A stretch of 64,000 bases of DNA, from the NCBI RefSeq assembly GCF_041687215.1, contig NZ_JAWLCI010000016.1:7692-71691 (forward strand), given 5' to 3'. Under the pieces are notes generated by a model. The model was not told where the DNA came from. It did not search any database and saw only the letters and a list, made by a program, of their open reading frames with translations. Of this stretch, positions 52,402 to 60,463 are shown in pieces. A program made the position numbers and the translations under genes. Source of the stretch: Mariniphaga sp041687215. GTDB lineage: Bacteria; Bacteroidota; Bacteroidia; Bacteroidales; Prolixibacteraceae. Position 1 is the first letter of the stretch. The number at the start of each line of letters is the position of its first letter.

Positions 52402-53403
52402 ATGTTAGAGCAAAGAATAATTTCATCTTCGGAACTTTCAAAATTCGGCCCGGTTTCCACGCTGAACGAACAGGCTTTTGCTCTGGTAAAACAGCAACGT
52501 GAAACGTGGGAACTTGTTCGGAAAAATTACGAAGCGCTTTCCGATGTGCAAACCCGGAGTTTTGATTTCGGGCATTTTAAAATTATTGCCCAGCACAATC
52601 CGGGGCGAATTCGTTCTTCGGCAGCAAAAGTAGATTCTAAAAGCATTTCCGAACGCCCGTGTTTTTTGTGCCCTGAAAATCTGCCGCCAGAACAAAAAGC
52701 ACTTAATTTTCAGAACAAGTTTCTGATTCTGGTTAATCCGTTTCCTGTTTTTCCGGTTCATCTTACCATTCCGCTTCTTGAACACAGGCCACAAGAAATT
52801 TTAAATTTTTTTCCTGATATGCTGGAACTTTCCCGCCAGTTGGAAGATTTCACCGTTTTTTACAATGGCCCACAGTGTGGTGCTTCGGCTCCCGATCATT
52901 TTCATTTTCAGGCCGGAAACAGAGAATTTTTGCCCATTGAAAATGAACTTGAAACTCTGGAAAAAAATCACTCAGAAGTTCTTGTTCATAAGCGAGGGTT
53001 GAAAATATTTGCAGTTAAAAATTATTTGCGGAGGTTTGTGTGCATTGTTTCTTCGCATCGGACAGAATTATTAAATACTTTCCATCATGTATATTCTTCT
53101 CTGCCAGAGAAAAACGGAAACGAACCCATGTTGAATATTTTATGCTTTTTTGAAAAGGAAGAATGGAGGGTGATTATTTTTCCTCGTGAAAAACTCAGGC
53201 CATCTCATTTTTATGAAATAGCTGAAAAACAAGTGGTTGTTAGTCCGGCGGCAGTTGAGTTGGGAGGAATTATGGTATTGCCACGGCAAAAAGATTTCGA
53301 TTCTATTTCGAACCAAATCATTTCAGAAATATATAACGAAGTAACATTACCTTTTCCCGGATTTGAGCATTGGATAAAATCGTTCTTAAATGCTTACCGG
53401 TAA
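52402..53403 (+). CDS. DUF4922 protein, HIT-superfamily nucleotidyltransferase-like
   Basis: A 333-residue protein. RPCFLCPENLPPEQKALNF carries a CxxC like the zinc site of GalT/ADP-glucose phosphorylase-type proteins; FLILVNPFPVFPVHLTIPLLEHRPQEI and the HIT-like triad region APDHFHFQAGNREFLP (H-x-H-x-Q) follow. The second half repeats a similar beta fold (KRGLKIFAVKNYLRRFVCIVSSH, EWRVIIFPREKLRPSHFY). Probably transfers or removes nucleotidyl groups from sugar phosphates; exact reaction unknown. Neighbouring glycosyltransferase suggests a glycan pathway. Confidence 0.82.
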   Translation: MLEQRIISSSELSKFGPVSTLNEQAFALVKQQRETWELVRKNYEALSDVQTRSFDFGHFKIIAQHNPGRIRSSAAKVDSKSISERPCFLCPENLPPEQKALNFQNKFLILVNPFPVFPVHLTIPLLEHRPQEILNFFPDMLELSRQLEDFTVFYNGPQCGASAPDHFHFQAGNREFLPIENELETLEKNHSEVLVHKRGLKIFAVKNYLRRFVCIVSSHRTELLNTFHHVYSSLPEKNGNEPMLNILCFFEKEEWRVIIFPREKLRPSHFYEIAEKQVVVSPAAVELGGIMVLPRQKDFDSISNQIISEIYNEVTLPFPGFEHWIKSFLNAYR

Positions 53404-53467
53404 TTAAATCTTTTTCACTGCCGAAACTCCAAATTGCTGAAATTTATATTTATATGTACATTTTAGC

Positions 53468-53496
53468 TTGTTTGTTTTTAATAAAATTTATTTTTG
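53468..53496 (+). promoter_or_regulatory. Candidate Bacteroidota promoter upstream of the hybrid kinase
   Basis: TTG at 53468-53470 and TATTTTTG at 53489-53496 are separated by 18 bases, near the usual TTTG-n19-TAnnTTTG pattern. The start codon is about 145 bases downstream, leaving a moderately long leader with no recognised structure. Confidence 0.45.
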
Positions 53497-53643
53497 CACC
53501 GTGAAAATTTAGCAAGTTCAAACTTGGTGTGATTTACAAAACCCGATTTTAAAACAACCCGGTGAAACCTTTTAAAAAATTAGGTGTGTATTTAAGCTTG
53601 GTTTTATTTTAGAGGTTTTCATCTTATTTATAGTGATAAAGAC

Positions 53644-56268
53644 ATGAATGCAGAAGAAATTTTAGGGGCGCTACCATTTCATTACTATATTATTGATTTA
53701 AAGAAAAAGATTATAGTTCAGACCAATGATTCGAAAGTGAAGCCGGGGGAGAATCCTTGTTTTATCCAGCTATTTTTTAAGGAGAATCCTTGCAAGGAGG
53801 TTAACGGCAAATGTATTTGTCAACAGATACTGGAAAAGGATTCCAAAGGAAGTTTCATCTTGGAAAACAAGGAAATTGAAGCGAAAAAGTATTATAAAGC
53901 GGAAGTTAAAAAGCTGGAAGGCGATTTGGTTTTGGTCAGTTATTCAAATATTACCAACGAAACTATTTCTGCCAAAGAAATGAAAATAAACGCCCGAAGA
54001 ATGAGCCGGGCTGAGAAACTGGCTTCTTTTGGTTCGTGGGAAATTGATTTGCAGACTAATATGATTTTTGGAACAAATGGTGCCGCAGAAATTTATGGCA
54101 TCAAATCCAAATCTATGCCGTTGGATGAGCTAAAAAAGATTGCTTTGCCGGAATTTCGCGGCGTACTTGACGATGCCATCCATGAATTAATCGCAAAAGG
54201 AAAAACATACAATGTCAGGTATAAAATAAAACGCCCCAATGACGGCCAGATTCGTCATATTCATGCCATTGCCGAATACAGGGAAGATAAAAACATGATT
54301 TTTGGTGTTGCAAATGATATAACTGAAGTGGTTAATTCCCAGGGTGCACTCCATGAAAGCTTAACTGACCTAAATCTTGCACAACAAATTGCCCAAATAG
54401 GAAACTGGAAATTCGATCCGGAAAACCGGAACCTGCAATGGTCAGATCAGGTTTTGCAAATTGTTGAAAAAAAGAATATTCCGGCTTCGCCTGTTATTGA
54501 AGATTTTAAGCATTTTACCGGGGAAGAACATTACAAACTATTCAAAAATGCCATACAATCTGCAATTATTGAGGGCAAACCATTTGAACATCAGTTTCAG
54601 ATAAATGGCGAAAATGGCCCTGACAAATGGATTGAAATTATTTGTAAGCCCGATGTAGAAAAAGGCCCAAATGGTCATTTTCTGCGTGGTACCATTCAGG
54701 ATATTTCATCGGGGAAAAAGACAGAGAATGAGTTAAGTAAAATCAATACCCTGCTAAATACGCTCATTCAGAATTTGCCCGATGCCATTTATATGAAAGA
54801 TATAAACTACCGCAAAATAATTTCAAACAAAGGAGACCTGATTAATTGCGGAGCGAAGAGGCCCGAAGAGGTAATTGGCCTGACGGATTTTGACATTTTC
54901 CCAAAAGAAATGGCCGAAAAGTATTTTGAAGATGACCAGCAGGTTATCGAACACGGGAAAACCATTTTTAACAGGGAAGAAGAATTGCCGGGGAACCCCA
55001 AACGCTGGATTTTAACCACCAAAGTTCCGTTAAGAAATAAAAACGGTCAGATTATTGGCCTTGTTGGAATTGGGCATGATATTACCAGCCGGAAACAAAT
55101 GATGGAGGAGTTGGAAGCAGCCAAACAAAAAGCTGAAGAAAGCGACAAACTCAAATCACTTTTTTTAGCCAACATGAGTCACGAAATCCGCACTCCGCTC
55201 AATGCCATTCTTGGTTTTTCAAATCTTATAACCTCCGGAGAACTGGAACAGGAAAAACTGGAATATTTCGGAAAAATTATTGAAAGTTCAGGACAAAGAC
55301 TTACTGCCGTAATCGATGATGTCATTGATATTTCTCTCATTCAGGCGAAACAATTAAAAGTTGATCAGAAAGCTTTCAGCATCAACGATCTGCTTGAAGA
55401 AATATACGAAATGTATAAAAGTCAAAAATCTGAAAAACTTCAGAATATTGATTTTACAGTTGATTATTGTGGAACGCCTGATCACGATATGCTGTGGTCT
55501 GATAAAAACCGGTTATTCCAGGTTCTTCGCAATTTGCTCGATAATGCATTTAAATTTACTGAAAAAGGGCACATCAGATTTGGATGCTATGAATCTTCTT
55601 CCGAAGAAATGGTTCTTTTCGTTGATGATTCCGGAATTGGTATTGAAGAAGGAAAAACTAATATTATTTTTGAATCGTTCAGGCAGGCACAGGAAGGTTT
55701 TTCGAGGCAATATGAGGGAACCGGACTGGGGCTGGCGATTGTTTCGGGAATAGTTGAGCGCCTGAAAGGAAAAGTTTGGGTAGAATCGGAATTGGGTGTG
55801 GGGTCTCGTTTTTATGTATCTGTTCCCCGGGAAATGAAAGAAAAAACTGTTGTTAAAAAAAATATGGAAAAGCAACCTGAGAAAAAAGAAACTTTAAACG
55901 GAAAAAAAAGAATTGTTTCTTTTGAAGATGATCCATCGAGTATTGAATACTTGAGAAGTGTGGCTACTTTGCTTGGATGCAATCTGGTGAATTTTGAAGA
56001 ACCACCGGGTGGCATTGAATACCTGCGCCAAAACGGAGCCGATTTGGTTTTAATGGATGTTCGGATGCCGGTAATGAACGGGTTTGAAGCAACCCGGATT
56101 ATTAAATCTGAATTTCCTGATTTGCCCGTAATCATTCAAACCGCCTATGCCATGAAAGGCGACATGGAAAAAGCATTTCAGGCCGGATGCGACGATTACC
56201 TGGCTAAACCCGTTGCATTTAAAGACCTGAAAGAAAAAATTGAAAAGTTCACGAACCAGAATAATTAG
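53644..56268 (+). CDS. PAS-containing hybrid sensor histidine kinase
   Basis: An 874-residue soluble kinase with no obvious membrane helix. An N-terminal Cys-containing segment (NPCFIQLFFKENPCKEVNGKCICQQ, residues ~36-60) could bind a metal or sense redox state. Three PAS-like modules follow (ASFGSWEIDLQTNMIFGTNGAAEIYG; AQIGNWKFDPENRNLQWSDQVLQI; LPDAIYMKDINYRKIISNKGDLINC), then HisKA with FLANMSHEIRTPLN (phosphorylated H about 513), HATPase (DKNRLFQVLRNLLDNAFKFTEKG, VDDSGIGI, FRQAQEGFSRQYEGTGLGLAI) and a receiver domain (LVLMDVRMPVMNGFEATR, D about 805, and YLAKPV). Signal and target unknown. Confidence 0.95.
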   Translation: MNAEEILGALPFHYYIIDLKKKIIVQTNDSKVKPGENPCFIQLFFKENPCKEVNGKCICQQILEKDSKGSFILENKEIEAKKYYKAEVKKLEGDLVLVSYSNITNETISAKEMKINARRMSRAEKLASFGSWEIDLQTNMIFGTNGAAEIYGIKSKSMPLDELKKIALPEFRGVLDDAIHELIAKGKTYNVRYKIKRPNDGQIRHIHAIAEYREDKNMIFGVANDITEVVNSQGALHESLTDLNLAQQIAQIGNWKFDPENRNLQWSDQVLQIVEKKNIPASPVIEDFKHFTGEEHYKLFKNAIQSAIIEGKPFEHQFQINGENGPDKWIEIICKPDVEKGPNGHFLRGTIQDISSGKKTENELSKINTLLNTLIQNLPDAIYMKDINYRKIISNKGDLINCGAKRPEEVIGLTDFDIFPKEMAEKYFEDDQQVIEHGKTIFNREEELPGNPKRWILTTKVPLRNKNGQIIGLVGIGHDITSRKQMMEELEAAKQKAEESDKLKSLFLANMSHEIRTPLNAILGFSNLITSGELEQEKLEYFGKIIESSGQRLTAVIDDVIDISLIQAKQLKVDQKAFSINDLLEEIYEMYKSQKSEKLQNIDFTVDYCGTPDHDMLWSDKNRLFQVLRNLLDNAFKFTEKGHIRFGCYESSSEEMVLFVDDSGIGIEEGKTNIIFESFRQAQEGFSRQYEGTGLGLAIVSGIVERLKGKVWVESELGVGSRFYVSVPREMKEKTVVKKNMEKQPEKKETLNGKKRIVSFEDDPSSIEYLRSVATLLGCNLVNFEEPPGGIEYLRQNGADLVLMDVRMPVMNGFEATRIIKSEFPDLPVIIQTAYAMKGDMEKAFQAGCDDYLAKPVAFKDLKEKIEKFTNQNN

Positions 56269-56272
56269 GGAT

Positions 56273-57388
56273 TTAGTTTTTATTAAGTTTTATTTTTGGT
56301 CGCCGGTTTTTAAGGTTGCTCTTTTTTCTGCGGTTTTTGTTTTTCCCGGGTTTTTTCTTTTCAAACCGGTCCATACTTTCATTATTCATGGTTTGCCAGC
56401 CTGGTTCCTCATCGTTTGAAATTTCTTTTTTGGGCAATTCCGGTTTCTGCCCCTTTTTATTTTGCTGAATAATGTCTTTTACCTCTTTTAATGAAAGGGC
56501 GAATGTTCCTGAGGTTGCATTTCCTTCAATGGTAAACCAGATTTCTTTTTTCAGGTAATCTGTTTTTAAAGGTTTGGCCAGCCCTTTGGCCATTTCAAGG
56601 TATATCAATTCTTCCGGAAATTCCTGCCTGGCTTCCATATAAACATCCAGTTCGTAAAGCAGGCAACATTTCAGTTTTCCGCAGGCGCCGGCCATTTTTT
56701 GGGCTGAGGGTGAAAGTCCCTGTTTTTGCGCTGCATCCGACGAAATGCTGGAAAAATCAGTTCGCCAGCTCGAGCAGCACAACTCCCGGCCACACGAACC
56801 AATGCCGCCAATTAAACCTGCTTCCTGGCGAGCCCCAATTTGTTTCATCTCTACTTTTATTTTGAACTCGTGGGCATAATGTTTAATCAGTTCGCGAAAA
56901 TCCACCCGCCCATCGGCAATGTAGTAAAAAATGGCTTTTTTGGCATCGCCCCGGTATTCCACCTCGCCAATTTTCATGTCGAGGCCCAGGTCGGCTGCAA
57001 TTTGCCTCGCCCTTACCAGCGTCAGTTTCTCCCGGCCACGCGCTTCGTTCAGCACCTGCAAATCGTTTTCAGAAGCTTTCCGGTAAATGGTATTCAAGGT
57101 GTAACGCCGAGGGTTTTTCACTTTACGTTCAAACTGCTTGTCAGCCAGGTAACCGGTAAGCGAAACTTCTCCCACATCATGTCCGGGCGAGGTAGCCACA
57201 ACCACCTTGTCGCCTCTTTTAAGTGGGATTCCTTCGGTATTCCTGTAAAATTCTTTTCGTGTGGTTTTAAACTTAACTTCAACTATATCAGATTGGTCTG
57301 ATGTATCTGGTAAATCATTCAGCCAATTGTAAACATCAATTTTTTCTTCAGTATTTATAGTATTGAACGAGCATCCTGCACAACTCAT
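56273..57388 (-). CDS. ricT: PSP1-domain protein RicT (YaaT)
   Basis: A 371-residue protein of the PSP1 family. PSP1 core: IVEVKFKTTRKEFYRN, LKRGDKVVVATSPGHDVGEVSLTG. The cysteine set of RicT is complete: GGIGSCGRELCCSSWRTDF and MAGACGKLKCCLLYELD. An extra MSCAGCSFN start adds two more cysteines and the tail is lysine-rich (KKPGKNKNRRKKSNLKNRRPK). In Bacillus RicT acts with RicA and RicF as an iron-sulfur complex affecting RNA processing; the Bacteroidota role is less studied. Convergent with the upstream histidine kinase (4 bp apart). Confidence 0.9.
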   Translation of the reverse strand: MSCAGCSFNTINTEEKIDVYNWLNDLPDTSDQSDIVEVKFKTTRKEFYRNTEGIPLKRGDKVVVATSPGHDVGEVSLTGYLADKQFERKVKNPRRYTLNTIYRKASENDLQVLNEARGREKLTLVRARQIAADLGLDMKIGEVEYRGDAKKAIFYYIADGRVDFRELIKHYAHEFKIKVEMKQIGARQEAGLIGGIGSCGRELCCSSWRTDFSSISSDAAQKQGLSPSAQKMAGACGKLKCCLLYELDVYMEARQEFPEELIYLEMAKGLAKPLKTDYLKKEIWFTIEGNATSGTFALSLKEVKDIIQQNKKGQKPELPKKEISNDEEPGWQTMNNESMDRFEKKKPGKNKNRRKKSNLKNRRPKIKLNKN

Positions 57389-57480
57389 ATCTTCCCCTTC
57401 TTTTATATTTCTCGGGGCAAAGATCGAAAAAAAGATTGAAATGTCGTAAATTATACCAGTCTAATTTAAAATGAACAATT

Positions 57481-57900
57481 ATGGAACCATCTGAAGTATT
57501 TGGAAGCATTAACTATCTGGCCGTTATTGTGGCCGCTCTTAGTTCGTTTATTGTGGGCTGGATTTGGTATGGCCCTTTATTTGGGAAAACCTGGATGAAA
57601 CTACATGGTTTTACTGAAGAAGAATTGAAAGACAGTAGCATGTCTATGCCGGTGATAATGGTGGTTAATTACATTGCAACTGCATTGGCAGCGCTGGCAA
57701 TTGCTATGTTTATTGGCCCTGAAGCCACAGCGGGTTTTGGGATTTTTGCCGGATTGATGATTGCCATATTCTGGATTGGCACTAGCCGGTTAAACGATGT
57801 ACTTTACGAAAAAAAGCCCTGGGGTTTATTTTTTATTAATGTGGGCTACAATACGGTAATTTACGTTATTATGGGAGCAATTCTCGGTGCCTGGCATTAA
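57481..57900 (+). CDS. DUF1761 membrane protein
   Basis: A 139-residue protein with four predicted membrane helices and the DUF1761 pattern: NYLAVIVAALSSFIVGWIWYGPLFGKTWMKLHGF at the start, then VVNYIATALAALAIAMFIG, GFGIFAGLMIAIFWIGTSRLNDVLYE and FFINVGYNTVIYVIMGAILGAW. Function unknown for the family. Stand-alone gene. Confidence 0.88.
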   Translation: MEPSEVFGSINYLAVIVAALSSFIVGWIWYGPLFGKTWMKLHGFTEEELKDSSMSMPVIMVVNYIATALAALAIAMFIGPEATAGFGIFAGLMIAIFWIGTSRLNDVLYEKKPWGLFFINVGYNTVIYVIMGAILGAWH

Positions 57901-58007
57901 TCATACAGAATTCCTGCTGTAGAAAAAATCAATACCAAAAAACATTTCAATTGCAGAATTCTTTTTGGTTTCTGCTTTTTTGTTCCTTTAAAGGAAAATT
58001 ATAATCG

Positions 58008-59188
58008 ATGAGAATTTCGTACCTGACGTTTTTGTTAAGTCTGTTCTTTTTATTTCAGGAAAATTCTTCCACTGCCTTTGTGCTGTCCCAACAGGCAGAA
58101 ATAAGTGTTTTAACCTGCAGTCCCGGCAATGAACCCTATTCGGTTTACGGGCATTCTGCCATTCGCGTAAAAGATGTTACATACAATTACGATGTGGTTT
58201 TTAACTATGGAGTTTTCAATTTTAATACCCCCAATTTTATATATCGGTTTGCGAGCGGACAAACCGATTATTTGCTTGGCGCTTATGAGTTTTCCACTTT
58301 TGCTGAGGAATATATAACCGACCAAAGAAGCATAGTTGAACAAATTTTGAATGTTACCCCGGCTGAAAAACAAAAAGTTTTTGATTTCCTGCTTTGGAAT
58401 GCCAGGGAGGAAAACAGAATTTACCGTTACAACTTTTTTTTTGATAATTGTGCTACCCGTATTCGTGATGTTATTCAGGAACAAACTGACGGAGAAGTTA
58501 TATTTCCTGAAAACTCCCAAAATCAAAAAACTTTTCGGGAATTAATTAAAAAGTATCATTCAAAATTATTGTGGCTGAATTTTGGAATCGATCTGGTTGT
58601 TGCTGCGCTTTCAGATCAAAAAGCATCGGTTTTCGAGGAAATGTTTTTGCCCGATTATCTTATGAAACATTTTGCACATGCAACACTAAAAAGCGAAAAT
58701 GAAATAAGACCGCTTGTAAAATCCACGCATGTTATTTACCAGGCCCCCGAAATGAGGTATAAAAGTTTAAAAATAGCCAGTCCTGCAGTAATTTTTGGTA
58801 TTTTGCTTTTTGTTGTGGGTTGGATATCTTTTAACCAATACAGAAAAAGAAAAATAAATTACAAATTAGACTACCTTATTTTTGGGTTCTACGGATTTAT
58901 GGGGGTAGTTATATCGTGGTTTGTTATCCGGCCATGTCTCCAAATTACAATCTGATGTGGGCCATTTCCTTACATTTAGTTTTTGCAATACTCTGGAAAA
59001 TAAAAAGATGGAGGCCGGTTACCCGGTATTATTTTATTCTGGTTACCGGTTGGTTGTTGTTTTTTGTTTTATCTGGCATCTTTCTTCCACAAAAATTCCA
59101 TGTGGTATTTTATCTTATAAGTTTAATGGTGTTATGCCGGGCTGTATTAAATGTTGTTTTTCTTTTTAACTGTAAAAATTTTATATGA
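58008..59188 (+). pseudogene. DUF4105 membrane protein gene with a frameshift near the 3' end
   Basis: The first 315 codons (58008-58955) give a DUF4105 protein: EISVLTCSPGNEPYSVYGHSAIRVKD, FNYGVFNFNTPNFIYRFASGQTDYLLG, RYNFFFDNCATRIRD, ending prematurely inside a membrane segment (GVVISWFVIRPC). The natural continuation is in another frame: CYPAMSPNYNLMWAISLHLVFAILWKIKRWR, through 59188, with two more membrane helices. One missing base near 58920-58930 would restore a single protein of about 393 residues, the usual family length. Either a true inactivation or a sequencing or assembly error. It overlaps the 33-bp repeat array at its end. Confidence 0.8.
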
Positions 59189-59248
59189 ATATTTATGGTC
59201 AACCGTAAAAATTTAGTATAAATATTTATGGTCAACCGTAAATTTTTG
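59168..59248. repeat. 33-bp tandem repeat (about 2.5 copies) upstream of a DUF4143-type ATPase gene
   Basis: AACTGTAAAAATTTT (59168), AACCGTAAAAATTTA (59201) and AACCGTAAATTTTTG (59234) recur at exactly 33-base spacing, with AATATTTATGGTC between. The copies run from the last codons of the DUF4105 gene to 25 bases before the next start codon, a good position for a regulator-binding array. Confidence 0.85.
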
Positions 59249-59272
59249 TATTTTTGAAATAAATATTAGACA

Positions 59273-60409
59273 ATGATTTACCGGTATATTCAAAAAGGAT
59301 GTTTGAACCACCTGGCAAAAAGCAGGAAAATAATGCTGATTTATGGCCCCAGACAGGCAGGGAAAACTACACTTGTGAAAAACCTGGAGAAAGAATCGGG
59401 ATTAAGGGCTTTGTATCTTTCAGCAGATTTGAGTAAAAATGAAAACCTTTTAATACAGCGCGACTTAAAAGTTTATTCTGATCTCACTGAAGGATACCAG
59501 CTGCTAATTATTGATGAAGCGCAACGTGTGCCGGATATTGGCTTGGTTTTAAAAATTATGTATGATGAAATGCCGCACCTGAAAGTTATTGCAACTGGCT
59601 CATCTTCATTTGATTTGGCTAACAGTGCTTCAGAACCGTTAACCGGACGGAAACGGATTTTTCATCTGCTCCCTTTGTCATTGGAAGAGATTTCCGATGA
59701 AAAGAACAAATATGAATTTGATCAGCAACTGGAAGATTTATTGATTTACGGATTGTATCCTGAAGTTTACACTAGCAGTTCGAATGAAAAAAAGGAAATG
59801 CTGGAAGACATTAGTGAATCGTATCTTTTCAAAGATGTTTTGCAACTGACAACAGTCAAATATATAGCCAAAATAAGGGATTTGCTCCGTTTGATAGCTT
59901 TTCAGGTCGGGCAGCAGGTTTCCATTCATGAGTTAACCAACAAACTGGGGATTAACCGCGAAACTGTTGAACGATATATTGATTTGTTGGAAAAAGCGTT
60001 TGTAATATTCCGGCTTCCTGCATTTAGTCGTAATCCACGAAATGAAGTTTCCAAAATGGATAAAATTTATTTCTACGACAATGGTATAAGAAACATTTTA
60101 ATCGACAATTTAAAACCATTTGATTTGAGGACTGATGTCGGGAATCTTTGGGAAAACTTTATTGTAGCTGAACGCAGGAAACAAATACTATATCACAGAA
60201 AAAATGTACATTCTTATTTTTGGCGAACCTATTCAGGTACAGAAATAGATTACGTAGAAGAGACGGATACAGGCCTTGCAGGTTATGAAATTAAATTGAA
60301 CAAAGATAAATTCAGAATTCCCAAAGCCTGGAAAACCGAATATAATGGAGAATTAAAACTCATTAACCGCAAATGTTACCTTGATTTTTTGTTGAAAAAT
60401 ATTGACTGA
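59273..60409 (+). CDS. ATP-binding protein, AAA_14/DUF4143 family
   Basis: A 378-residue protein with Walker A YGPRQAGKTTL, Walker B LLIIDEAQRV, sensor IATGSSSFDL, and the DUF4143 C-terminal part (INRETVERYIDLLEKAFVIFRLPAFSRNPRNEVSKMDKIYFYDNGIRNIL, GNLWENFIVAERRKQ, YFWRTYSGTEIDYVEE), which contains a winged helix and a PD-(D/E)xK nuclease-like end. A very common accessory gene in Bacteroidota; role unknown. Preceded by a 33-bp tandem repeat. Confidence 0.92.
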   Translation: MIYRYIQKGCLNHLAKSRKIMLIYGPRQAGKTTLVKNLEKESGLRALYLSADLSKNENLLIQRDLKVYSDLTEGYQLLIIDEAQRVPDIGLVLKIMYDEMPHLKVIATGSSSFDLANSASEPLTGRKRIFHLLPLSLEEISDEKNKYEFDQQLEDLLIYGLYPEVYTSSSNEKKEMLEDISESYLFKDVLQLTTVKYIAKIRDLLRLIAFQVGQQVSIHELTNKLGINRETVERYIDLLEKAFVIFRLPAFSRNPRNEVSKMDKIYFYDNGIRNILIDNLKPFDLRTDVGNLWENFIVAERRKQILYHRKNVHSYFWRTYSGTEIDYVEETDTGLAGYEIKLNKDKFRIPKAWKTEYNGELKLINRKCYLDFLLKNID

Positions 60410-60463
60410 ACCAGCCCCTGAATATTTTCGTTGGGAAAACCAAACCACTATCTTTGTTTCCCG

